From assembly GCA_030627725.1 (NCBI GenBank), contig DAOVSZ010000058.1:1-11215 (forward strand): a stretch of DNA of 11,215 bases, given 5' to 3'. Positions within the stretch are counted from its first letter, which is position 1; every line of letters starts with the position of its first letter. Below the pieces are notes generated by a model. It was given only the letters and a program-made list of their open reading frames with translations. It was not told where the DNA came from and searched no databases. Below, piece by piece: positions 4,435-11,215 of the stretch. This stretch comes from Desulfobulbaceae bacterium (lineage in GTDB: Bacteria > Desulfobacterota > Desulfobulbia > Desulfobulbales > DAOVSZ01). The position numbers were made by a program, and so were the translations under genes.

Positions 4435-7400
4435 AGGAGAAGATCGGCGTTGCCGGAAAGATCGCCCACTTTTTTCTTGATTCAAAGCTGACGCCTCTGA
4501 TCGTCATTGCCGCAATCCTCCTTGGCATAGCGGCGGTCGTTGCACTGCCTCGGGAGGAAGAGCCCCAGATCATCGTGCCGATGATCGATGTCTATGTCAA
4601 GATGCCGGGCGCTTCCCCGAAAGAGGTGGAAGAGCGGGTCACGAGCCCGATGGAAAAGCTGCTGTGGGAGATCCCGGGTGTGGAGTACGTCTATTCCACT
4701 TCAAGCCCTGAGATGTCTATGGTTGTGGTCCGGTTTCTGGTGGGCGAGGATGAGGAAGAGGCGATTGTTCGTCTGCAATCCAAGCTCATGGCCAATATGG
4801 ACCGTATTCCGTGGGCGGTCACTCCTCCCCTGATCAAGCCCCGTTATATCGATGATGTCCCGATCCTGGCGCTCACCTTCTCGGCTGATGATGTTGATCA
4901 TTATAGCTTGCGACGTATAGCGGCCGAGGTCGAAAACGTGGTCAAGCGCGAGAAAAACGTCTCGATCACGACCCTTATCGGCGGTGAGAACCGGCAGGTG
5001 GATGTCCGGTTTGACCCTGTGCGGCTGGCTGCATTCGGTCTTGATGTCGAACATGTTGCGATGATGCTTTCCGCAGCCAACCAGGCATCACAGGCCGGGA
5101 CATTTCCTTCGCCCCAAGGCCGGATACAGGTCCATACCGGCGGTTTTCTGGAAAACGCTGAAGACGTCAACCAAGTGGTTGTCGGTGTCTTTGATGGAAG
5201 GCCGGTCTATCTGAGAGACATTGCCACGATACATGACGGGCCCTCGGAGCCGTCGCAGTATGTCTTTTACGGCGCCGGTCCGGCAGTTGAAGAAGCACAT
5301 GCATCTATAGGGGACACGATTGCCCCGGCAGTCACCCTGACTGTCGCCAAAAGAAAGGGGACCAATGCGATATCCGTTGCCAACAAGGTCCTTGCCAGGG
5401 TCGAAAATTTGAAAGGGGCGATCATCCCGGACAACGTGCATGTGGCAGTGACCAGGCATTACGGGAAAACCGCCAAGGAAAAGTCGGATGAACTCCTCTA
5501 TCACATGTTCATCGCCATCTTTTCGGTCACCGTATTAATCTGGTTTGCGCTCGGACATCGTGAGTCCGGGGTTGTTGCCTTGGCTATCCCTGTTACCCTG
5601 GCGCTCACACTTACGGTCTTTTATCTTTATGGCTATACCTTAAACCGGATCACCCTTTTTGCGCTCATCTTCTCCATCGGAATCCTGGTTGATGACGCCA
5701 TCGTGGTGGTGGAAAACATCGTGCGCCATCTCCGGCTGCCGAAAAACAGCGACCGGCCCCGGATGACCGTTGTCATTGAGGCGGTTGACGAGGTCGGCAA
5801 CCCGACTATCCTTGCAACAATTGCGGTCCTCGCCGCCATCCTGCCGCTCGCCTTTGTCGGGGGCCTGATGGGGCCCTATATGCGGCCGATTCCGATCGGC
5901 GCATCCGCTGCCATGATCTTTTCGCTTCTGGTGGCGTTTATCGTCACCCCCTGGGCATCCGTCCGCTTTTTAAAGGACGATGCAGGGGGCGGCCGTAGTG
6001 GACATACACAGGAAGGGCATGAAAAAGAAGGGGCGACAACACGTCTTTACCGGCGGGTAATGACCCCCTTGCTCGAAAGCCCGAAACACCGCTGGCTCTT
6101 TCTGTCGGGTGTAATGGCGCTGCTGCTTCTTTCCTGTCTCCTGGTCGGAGTCGGGCTGGTGAAGGTGAAGATGCTGCCATTTGACAACAAGAGCGAATTC
6201 CAGGTCATTATCGATATGCCTGAATCAGCGACACTGGAAGAAACCGCTGCCGCTGCCCTTGAAATGGGTGAATACATAAGCACGGTGAACGAGGTGACCG
6301 ATTACCAGATCCACGTCGGCACGGCAGGTCCTTTTAACTTCAACGGCCTTGTCCGTCACTATGACTTGCGAAGAGGCGATCAGGTGGCCGACATCCAAGT
6401 CAACCTGGTTGAGAAATCGCACAGGAAAGACCAGAGCCATGCTATAGCAAAGCGGGTCAGAGGGCCGTTAAAGGAGATTGCCGACCGATATAACGCACGG
6501 GTCAAGGTGGCGGAAGTCCCGCCAGGCCCGCCGGTCCTCTCAACCCTTGTCACCGAGATCTATGGCCCTGATTATGAACGGCAGCGGGAGATTGCCGCCG
6601 AGATCATGAAGGTGTATGAAAACACCCCCGGGGTCGTTGATGTGGACTGGTTTATGGAAGAGGACCAGATTCAGTACCGGCTTGAGGTGGACAGGGAAAA
6701 GGCGGCCTTGCACGGGGTTACGGTGAACAGGGTGGTCGAGACCATCCAGACCGCGCTTTCCGGCAAACAGGTGGGGCTGCTGCATAACCCCCTGGAAAAG
6801 GAGGATGTCCCCATAGTTCTCTCCCTGCCGATAGCTGAACGGGCAGGCATTAACCGGCTGGAATCGTTAAAGATCATGGCACAGGATGGCAGCCTTGTCC
6901 CGCTCTCTTCCCTTATTGTCCCTGAAAAGAAGCTGGTTGAAAAGAGCATCTATCATAAAAATCTGATGCCGGTCGTGTATGTGACTGGAGACGTGGCAGG
7001 AGAGAAGGAAAGCCCTGTCTACGCGATCCTTGAGATGTACAAGAAGATCAGTGAGATGCAGCTGCCCGAAGGCTACAGCATGGACCAGTACACAGCCCGG
7101 CTGCCGTCAAGCGCGCAGCAGTATGCGATCAAATGGGACGGCGAGTGGCATATCACCTATGAGGTGTTCCGTGATCTCGGGATTGCGTTTGCTGTCGTGC
7201 TCGTTCTCATCTTTATCCTTGTTGTGGGTTGGTTTCAGTCCTTTACAACGCCGCTTGTGATCATGGTTGCGATCCCGTTTTCCCTTATCGGTATCCTGCC
7301 GGTCCACTGGGCGCTTGGCGCGTTCTTTTCCGCAACCTCGATCATCGGTTTTATTGCAGGCGCAGGAATCGTGGTCAGGAATTCGATCATTCTGGTCGAT

Positions 7401-7643
7401 TTTATCGAATTGAGAATCAAGGAAGGCGTGCCGTTACAGCAGGCGGTTGTTGATGCCGGCGCAATCCGGTTCCGGCCTATGCTGCTCACTGCCGCCGCGG
7501 TCGTGGTAGGGGCCTCGGTCATCCTCTTTGACCCGATCTTTCAGGGCCTGGCGATCTCGCTTATGGCAGGGGAAGTGGCATCGCTGCTTTTTTCCAGGAT
7601 GACGGTGCCGATTTTTTATTATCTGAATGCACGAAGGGGATAA
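4431..7643 (+). CDS. RND efflux permease (AcrB family)
   Basis: A 1070-residue inner-membrane proton-driven exporter, full length for the family. TM1 is at about residues 17-38, followed by a large periplasmic loop, a TM block around 355-530, a second periplasmic loop, and a final TM block from about 910 to the end. The proton-relay pair in TM4 is Asp421-Asp422 ([12 protein letters not shown]). In the TM10 equivalent, where AcrB has an essential Lys, this protein reads [13 protein letters not shown], with Arg983. Start is GTG in the GTGA overlap with the adaptor, supported by GGAGGG at 4419-4424, 6 bases ahead. There is no outer-membrane channel gene nearby. It is not of the heavy-metal CusA type by obvious motifs, so drug, bile/fatty-acid or endogenous metabolite export is possible; the substrate is unknown. 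Confidence 0.95.
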   Translation: MKEKIGVAGKIAHFFLDSKLTPLIVIAAILLGIAAVVALPREEEPQIIVPMIDVYVKMPGASPKEVEERVTSPMEKLLWEIPGVEYVYSTSSPEMSMVVVRFLVGEDEEEAIVRLQSKLMANMDRIPWAVTPPLIKPRYIDDVPILALTFSADDVDHYSLRRIAAEVENVVKREKNVSITTLIGGENRQVDVRFDPVRLAAFGLDVEHVAMMLSAANQASQAGTFPSPQGRIQVHTGGFLENAEDVNQVVVGVFDGRPVYLRDIATIHDGPSEPSQYVFYGAGPAVEEAHASIGDTIAPAVTLTVAKRKGTNAISVANKVLARVENLKGAIIPDNVHVAVTRHYGKTAKEKSDELLYHMFIAIFSVTVLIWFALGHRESGVVALAIPVTLALTLTVFYLYGYTLNRITLFALIFSIGILVDDAIVVVENIVRHLRLPKNSDRPRMTVVIEAVDEVGNPTILATIAVLAAILPLAFVGGLMGPYMRPIPIGASAAMIFSLLVAFIVTPWASVRFLKDDAGGGRSGHTQEGHEKEGATTRLYRRVMTPLLESPKHRWLFLSGVMALLLLSCLLVGVGLVKVKMLPFDNKSEFQVIIDMPESATLEETAAAALEMGEYISTVNEVTDYQIHVGTAGPFNFNGLVRHYDLRRGDQVADIQVNLVEKSHRKDQSHAIAKRVRGPLKEIADRYNARVKVAEVPPGPPVLSTLVTEIYGPDYERQREIAAEIMKVYENTPGVVDVDWFMEEDQIQYRLEVDREKAALHGVTVNRVVETIQTALSGKQVGLLHNPLEKEDVPIVLSLPIAERAGINRLESLKIMAQDGSLVPLSSLIVPEKKLVEKSIYHKNLMPVVYVTGDVAGEKESPVYAILEMYKKISEMQLPEGYSMDQYTARLPSSAQQYAIKWDGEWHITYEVFRDLGIAFAVVLVLIFILVVGWFQSFTTPLVIMVAIPFSLIGILPVHWALGAFFSATSIIGFIAGAGIVVRNSIILVDFIELRIKEGVPLQQAVVDAGAIRFRPMLLTAAAVVVGASVILFDPIFQGLAISLMAGEVASLLFSRMTVPIFYYLNARRG

Positions 7644-7648
7644 AAACT

Positions 7649-8578
7649 ATGTCAGACGAACAGATAGATCATGATCTTGTTATTTTAGGCGGCGGCCCGG
7701 CCGGGCTCACTGCCGGGCTCTATGCAGCCCGATCAAAACTCGACGTTGTGCTGCTGGAAAAAGGCGCAACCGGGGGCCAGGTCTTGAATACAGACTGGGT
7801 TGACAACTATCCTGGATTTCCGGAAGGGATCTCCGGCTTTGACCTGGCAGACAAGATGGCGGCACAGGCAGCGCGGTTTGCACTTACGACAGTGATGAAA
7901 CCGGTCCAGTCCATGGACCTTTCAGGAGAGGTCAAGAAACTCTTCCTGGAAAGCGGCGACACACTTACCTGCAGATCGCTTATCATCGCAACCGGGGCAC
8001 GGCCAAGCTACTTGAACGTCCCGGGCGAAAAAGAGTTGCAGGCAAAGGGTGTCTCATATTGCGCCACCTGTGATGGTCCATTCTACAGAAATCTTGAGAT
8101 AGCGGTTGTCGGCGGTGGGAATACCGCGGTCCAGGAGGCGATGCATCTGACCAAGTTTGCCGCCAAGGTCTATGTTATCCATAGACGTGATGAGTTGCGG
8201 GCAACCAGGATCCTGCAGGAACTCGCTTTTGCGAATGAAAAGATTGAATTTGTCTGGAATTCGCAGGTCGCTGAGATTCTAGGGGATAAAGAGGTGACAG
8301 GGGCAAGGCTCGTGACAAAGGACGGTCAGGAATCAACACTGCCGATCCAGGGCATCTTTATCCTGGTCGGCATTCAGCCGAACAACGAGACCCTTCCGCT
8401 TGACCAGCTTGAGATGGAAGACGGCTTTATCGTCACCGACCGGGAGATGCGGACAAATATCCCCGGTGTGATGGCAGCCGGCGACATCTGCAGCAAAAAC
8501 GTCCGGCAGATCTCCAATGCAGTCGGAGAAGGCGCAGTTGCCACCCTGTCGGTTGAGCATTATCTGTTGGGTGGGTAA
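7649..8578 (+). CDS. trxB: Thioredoxin reductase
   Basis: A 309-residue NADPH-dependent flavoprotein that reduces thioredoxin. The FAD site is GGGPAG (14-19) with the later GGQ segment, the redox-active disulfide is Cys138-x-x-Cys141 (YCATCDG), the NADPH site is GGGNTA (155-160) with HRRDELRA (178-185) giving NADPH preference, and the AAGDI FAD segment near the end is intact. AAGGGG at 7635-7640 precedes the ATG. It begins 5 nt after the RND permease stop, so it almost certainly belongs to the efflux transcript. No thioredoxin gene is in the window. It is the natural reductant source for thioredoxin-dependent peroxiredoxin. A ferredoxin-dependent thioredoxin reductase is unlikely because the HRR and GGGNTA NADPH motifs are present. 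Confidence 0.95.
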   Translation: MSDEQIDHDLVILGGGPAGLTAGLYAARSKLDVVLLEKGATGGQVLNTDWVDNYPGFPEGISGFDLADKMAAQAARFALTTVMKPVQSMDLSGEVKKLFLESGDTLTCRSLIIATGARPSYLNVPGEKELQAKGVSYCATCDGPFYRNLEIAVVGGGNTAVQEAMHLTKFAAKVYVIHRRDELRATRILQELAFANEKIEFVWNSQVAEILGDKEVTGARLVTKDGQESTLPIQGIFILVGIQPNNETLPLDQLEMEDGFIVTDREMRTNIPGVMAAGDICSKNVRQISNAVGEGAVATLSVEHYLLGG

Positions 8579-8684
8579 AAGATAGGCAGAAGGCAGAAGT
8601 GAGAAGAGAGAAGGTACCTGCAACTTTCAAACAGTTCTGAGAGAGATACACTTTATAAATATTTAAACACATGGAGGTTATACA

Positions 8685-9257
8685 ATGGCATCTTTAAAAG
8701 GAACACAGACTGAGAAAAATATTCTGACCGCTTTCATTGGCGAGTCGCAGGCGCGGAACAAGTACACCTATTTTGCGTCTGTGGCAAAGAAAGAAGGGTA
8801 CGTGCAGATCCAGGCTATCTTTGAGGAGACGGCAAACCAGGAAAAAGAGCATGCCAAACGGTTGTTCAAACTCCTCGAAGGCGGCGATGTTGAAATCACT
8901 GCCGCTTTTCCGGCCGGAGTTATCGGCACGACCCTGGAGAATCTGAAAGCGGCTGCGGCAGGCGAGAATCATGAGCATACCTCGATGTATCCGGAGTTTG
9001 CAAAGACAGCAATGGAAGAGGGTTTCAAAGACGTGGCCCTGACAATGAAGTCCATAGCGGTTGCGGAAAAGATGCATGAGATGCGATACCAGACATTTAT
9101 AAAAAATATCGAGTCGGACCGGGTCTTCTCCCGCGAGAAAACCACCACCTGGAAGTGCAGAAACTGCGGCTATCTCCATGAAGGAACCGAGGCCCCTGGC
9201 ATCTGCCTGGCCTGTGCGCATGCCAGGGCGCATTTTGAAGAGTTTTCCGGGATGTGA
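8685..9257 (+). CDS. rbr: Rubrerythrin
   Basis: A 190-residue cytoplasmic peroxidase that reduces hydrogen peroxide to water at a non-heme diiron site. The four-helix ferritin-like domain holds ligand candidates Glu20, Glu53, His56 (EKEH), Glu94, Glu97, Glu128 and His131 (EKMHEMR). The C-terminal rubredoxin domain (about 155-190) has Cys158-x-x-Cys161 and Cys174-x-x-Cys177 and serves as the electron entry point. Length and domain order match the classic Desulfovibrio enzyme. GGAGG at 8673-8677 is 7 bases ahead of ATG 8685. The 106-nt gap before it is purine-rich with a TTTATAAAT stretch at 8652-8660, but I do not find a well-spaced -35 for it, so whether it starts a new transcript is unclear. 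Confidence 0.96.
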   Translation: MASLKGTQTEKNILTAFIGESQARNKYTYFASVAKKEGYVQIQAIFEETANQEKEHAKRLFKLLEGGDVEITAAFPAGVIGTTLENLKAAAAGENHEHTSMYPEFAKTAMEEGFKDVALTMKSIAVAEKMHEMRYQTFIKNIESDRVFSREKTTTWKCRNCGYLHEGTEAPGICLACAHARAHFEEFSGM

Positions 9258-9353
9258 TTAAAGAATAGGCGGAATAGGTTAAGCAAAAAAGACTAAATTA
9301 TCAACTCGTTCGGTTTGTTAATTCAAGTCGGAACGTTGAGTGAAACAAATATC

Positions 9354-9373
9354 CACTTCGATTCTATGAAGTG
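9354..9373. repeat. Short inverted repeat ahead of ferritin
   Basis: CACTTC (9354-9359) and GAAGTG (9368-9373) form a 6-bp stem with an 8-base loop, ending 17 bases before the ferritin ATG and just before GGAGG (9376-9380). It could be a small leader hairpin near the ribosome binding site. It is not a Fur or PerR box by eye. The remaining part of the 133-nt gap shows nothing clear. Confidence 0.3.
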
Positions 9374-9390
9374 CTGGAGGAAGAAACACC

Positions 9391-9897
9391 ATGTTACCTG
9401 AAAAAATGGAAAAGGCCTTAAACGAGCAGATCAACGCGGAGATGTACTCTTCGTACCTCTATCTTTCCATGGAGTCGTATTTCCAGTCCATAGGCCTTGC
9501 CGGTTTTGCAAGCTGGATGCGGATGCAGGCCCAGGAAGAAATGTTTCATGCGATGAAGATCTATGACTTTGTCTATGAACGGGGCGGTCGGGTAATACTG
9601 GCTGCAATCGACCAGCCGCCGGCAGAATGGAAGTCTGCCCTTGATGTGTTTGAAAACGTGCTCTCGCATGAGCAGAAGGTGACCGGCCTGATCAACGATC
9701 TGGTTAATCTTGCTTTGGATGAAAGGGACCATGCGACAAATATCTTTCTGCAGTGGTTTGTTACCGAGCAGGTTGAAGAAGAGGCGGGCGTCGGCAGTGT
9801 CCTGGACAAATTAAAACTTGTCGGTGACGATACCTCAGGCCTTTTTGTCCTGGAGCAGGAGTTGGGGAAACGAGTTTTTACGCCGCCGGCAACATAA
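9391..9897 (+). CDS. ftnA: Ferritin (FtnA type, non-heme)
   Basis: A 168-residue iron-storage protein that oxidises Fe(II) and stores it as mineral inside a 24-mer. All ferroxidase ligands are in their expected places: Glu17, Glu50, His53, Glu94, Gln127 and Glu130, with Tyr24 nearby, giving the same positions as E. coli FtnA. There is no heme-binding Met typical of bacterioferritin at the dimer interface that I can assign. GGAGG at 9376-9380 followed by AAGAA precedes ATG 9391. It lies between rubrerythrin and the flavodiiron protein, which supports a role in keeping free iron low under oxidant stress. Confidence 0.95.
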   Translation: MLPEKMEKALNEQINAEMYSSYLYLSMESYFQSIGLAGFASWMRMQAQEEMFHAMKIYDFVYERGGRVILAAIDQPPAEWKSALDVFENVLSHEQKVTGLINDLVNLALDERDHATNIFLQWFVTEQVEEEAGVGSVLDKLKLVGDDTSGLFVLEQELGKRVFTPPAT

Positions 9898-9930
9898 ATT
9901 TATAAGGGTGAATGTAAAGGAGATAAAAAA

Positions 9931-11124
9931 ATGAGTTTAACTGTAGAAATCAAGGAAAATGTCCACTGGGTTGGCGCCGTGGACTGGAATATACGTGATT
10001 TTCATGGCTATTCGACCAATAAGGGCACTACCTATAACGCCTATCTCATTATGGATGAGAAGATAGCCCTTTTTGATACGGTAAAGAAGAGTTCTTTGAG
10101 CAGCCTGCTGCATCATATCCATCAGCTGACCGAGCCGGAGAAAATCGACTATATCATCGTCAACCATGTGGAAATGGACCACTCGGGAAGTCTTCCCGAA
10201 ATCGTGGACTTGGTGAAACCGGAGAAAATCTTCTGCTCTCCCATGGGGAAAAAGGCGCTGATCGATCATTTTCACAGGGAAGACTGGCCCTATGAGGTGG
10301 TGAAATCAGGAGATACGATCAGCCTGGGCAAGAAAACGGTCACTTTTCTCGAGACCAAGATGCTCCACTGGCCGGACAGCATGTTCTCCTATATCAAGGA
10401 AGACGGCCTGTTAATCTCAAGTGACGCCTTTGGCCAGCACTGGGCGACAACCGAGCGGTTCGACGACGAGGTTGAGGAGTGCGAGCTCATGGCGCATTCG
10501 AAAAAATACTATGGCAATATCCTCCTGCTCCTCTCCAAACTGGTCAAGAAACTCCTTGCCCAGGTAGGCGAGATGAACCTTGATATCAATATGATCGCGC
10601 CTGATCACGGGCTCATCTGGCGGCAGTCGCCTGGAAAGATCATCGAGGCGTATGACAGGTGGAGCGGGCAGGAGTCTGAAGAGAAGGCGGTCATTGTTTA
10701 CGATACCATGTGGAAGAGCACGGAAACCATGGCCCGGGCCGTGTACTCCGGCCTGCAGCGGGAAGGCATTTCCATCAAGTTCATGAGTTTGAATGACAAC
10801 CACAGAAGCGATATCATTACCGAGATTATCGATGCCAAGGCGATCCTGATCGGTTCTCCGACATTGAACAACGGTGTGCTTCCCAGGGTGGCCGATTTTC
10901 TCACCTATCTCAAAGGGCTGAAGCCGAGAAACAAAATAGGGGCTGCATTCGGGTCCTATGGCTGGAGCGGTGAGGCGGTCAAGATCATCAATACCGCGCT
11001 CGAAGAGATGAAGGTCGAGCTGGTCTCACCTGGTGTCAGGCATAAATATGTCCCTTCTCATGATTCTTTGATGGAGTCGGTTGAACTTGGCAGGGCAGTG
11101 GGCAAGGCGATTAAAAAAACATGA
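9931..11124 (+). CDS. fprA: Flavodiiron protein (oxygen/NO reductase, FprA/ROO type)
   Basis: A 397-residue cytoplasmic enzyme that reduces O2 to water or NO to N2O. The N-terminal metallo-beta-lactamase-like domain (1-250) carries the complete diiron site: His79, Glu81, Asp83 (NHVEMDHSG), His146 (MLHWPD), Asp165 (SSDAFGQH) and His226 (APDHG), with numbering the same as in D. gigas rubredoxin:oxygen oxidoreductase. The C-terminal flavodoxin domain (about 253-397) has the FMN loops YDTMWKSTE, GSPTLNNG and GSYGWSGEAV. No rubredoxin or flavin-reductase domain is fused, so it needs a separate rubredoxin, plausibly that encoded at 2273-2428. AAGGAGA precedes the start. Whether O2 or NO is the main substrate cannot be told from sequence. 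The stop overlaps the next gene by ATGA. Confidence 0.96.
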   Translation: MSLTVEIKENVHWVGAVDWNIRDFHGYSTNKGTTYNAYLIMDEKIALFDTVKKSSLSSLLHHIHQLTEPEKIDYIIVNHVEMDHSGSLPEIVDLVKPEKIFCSPMGKKALIDHFHREDWPYEVVKSGDTISLGKKTVTFLETKMLHWPDSMFSYIKEDGLLISSDAFGQHWATTERFDDEVEECELMAHSKKYYGNILLLLSKLVKKLLAQVGEMNLDINMIAPDHGLIWRQSPGKIIEAYDRWSGQESEEKAVIVYDTMWKSTETMARAVYSGLQREGISIKFMSLNDNHRSDIITEIIDAKAILIGSPTLNNGVLPRVADFLTYLKGLKPRNKIGAAFGSYGWSGEAVKIINTALEEMKVELVSPGVRHKYVPSHDSLMESVELGRAVGKAIKKT

Positions 11125-11215
11125 AAGATCGCGCCTTGAAAAAACATATCAAGGACCTGCTCCGGGGAGATGACCTGGAGCAGGCCCTTGTTGAACTGCG
11201 AAAATTCCCTTCAAA
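11121..11215 (+). CDS. DVU0298-like protein, N-terminal fragment (cut by window end)
   Basis: Only the first 31 residues are visible: MKDRALKKHIKDLLRGDDLE then QALVELRKFPS, running off the end. The start sits in the ATGA overlap with the flavodiiron gene, so it is translationally coupled. The RALKxxIKDLL and ALxELRKFP pattern recalls the family seen next to redox genes in sulfate reducers as DVU0298, which I associate with HEAT-like repeats; this is from memory and rests on a short fragment. Function is unknown. Confidence 0.6.
   Translation, partial: MKDRALKKHIKDLLRGDDLEQALVELRKFPS

Noticed and set aside
3718..4485. 255-aa minus-strand frame opposite the efflux adaptor
   Set aside because: A shadow of the GC-rich adaptor gene, with no recognisable domain while the + strand has a complete one.
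11156..11184. CCTGCTCC / GGAGCAGG inverted repeat
   Set aside because: It lies inside a coding start region and is not followed by a T-run; probably chance from Leu and Glu codons.

Overview
The window looks like chromosome from an anaerobic bacterium, most likely one of the Desulfobacterota (former Deltaproteobacteria; sulfate, sulfur or metal reducers). This is an inference. It rests on the gene content (2-Cys peroxiredoxin, stand-alone rubredoxin, rubrerythrin, ferritin, flavodiiron protein) and on two small families that I recall mainly from sulfate reducers (DVU0772-like and DVU0298-like). Every gene I accept is on the + strand.

Region 1 (1-1414): a small unrecognised gene (58-345), an array of short hairpins of REP type (419-490), a small monoheme c-type cytochrome (551-835), and a 64-aa protein that overlaps it by ATGA (832-1026). 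The 388-nt gap that follows holds two clusters of a 9-bp phased TGTCTC repeat and then a textbook sigma-54 -24/-12 promoter (1386-1400).

Region 2 (1415-3076): a peroxide-defence and small electron-carrier cluster. It has a 58-aa protein of unknown function, a typical 2-Cys peroxiredoxin, a 51-aa rubredoxin whose first iron half-site is CxC instead of CxxC, a 127-aa DVU0772-like protein, and a single-cluster ferredoxin. It ends at a perfect 15-bp inverted repeat (3133-3172).

Region 3 (3177-8578): its own promoter region with a perfect palindromic operator candidate (3201-3220), then an RND efflux lipoprotein adaptor, an RND permease (GTGA overlap), and thioredoxin reductase only 5 nt further on. 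No outer-membrane channel gene is present.

Region 4 (8685-11215): rubrerythrin, ferritin, and a flavodiiron oxygen/NO reductase, followed by the overlapping start of a DVU0298-like protein cut by the window edge.

Taken together this is an oxygen and peroxide tolerance island. The flavodiiron protein would remove O2 (or NO), peroxiredoxin and rubrerythrin would remove peroxide, and ferritin would store the iron that feeds Fenton chemistry. Thioredoxin reductase, rubredoxin and ferredoxin would supply electrons, while the RND pump exports something still unknown. The enzymes themselves are well-known families. The less ordinary material lies in the regulatory DNA (TGTCTC arrays with a sigma-54 promoter, the palindrome and the possible RNA pairing ahead of the efflux operon), the REP-like array, and the small conserved proteins between the known enzymes. 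No transcription factor, tRNA, rRNA, insertion sequence or CRISPR array was seen.
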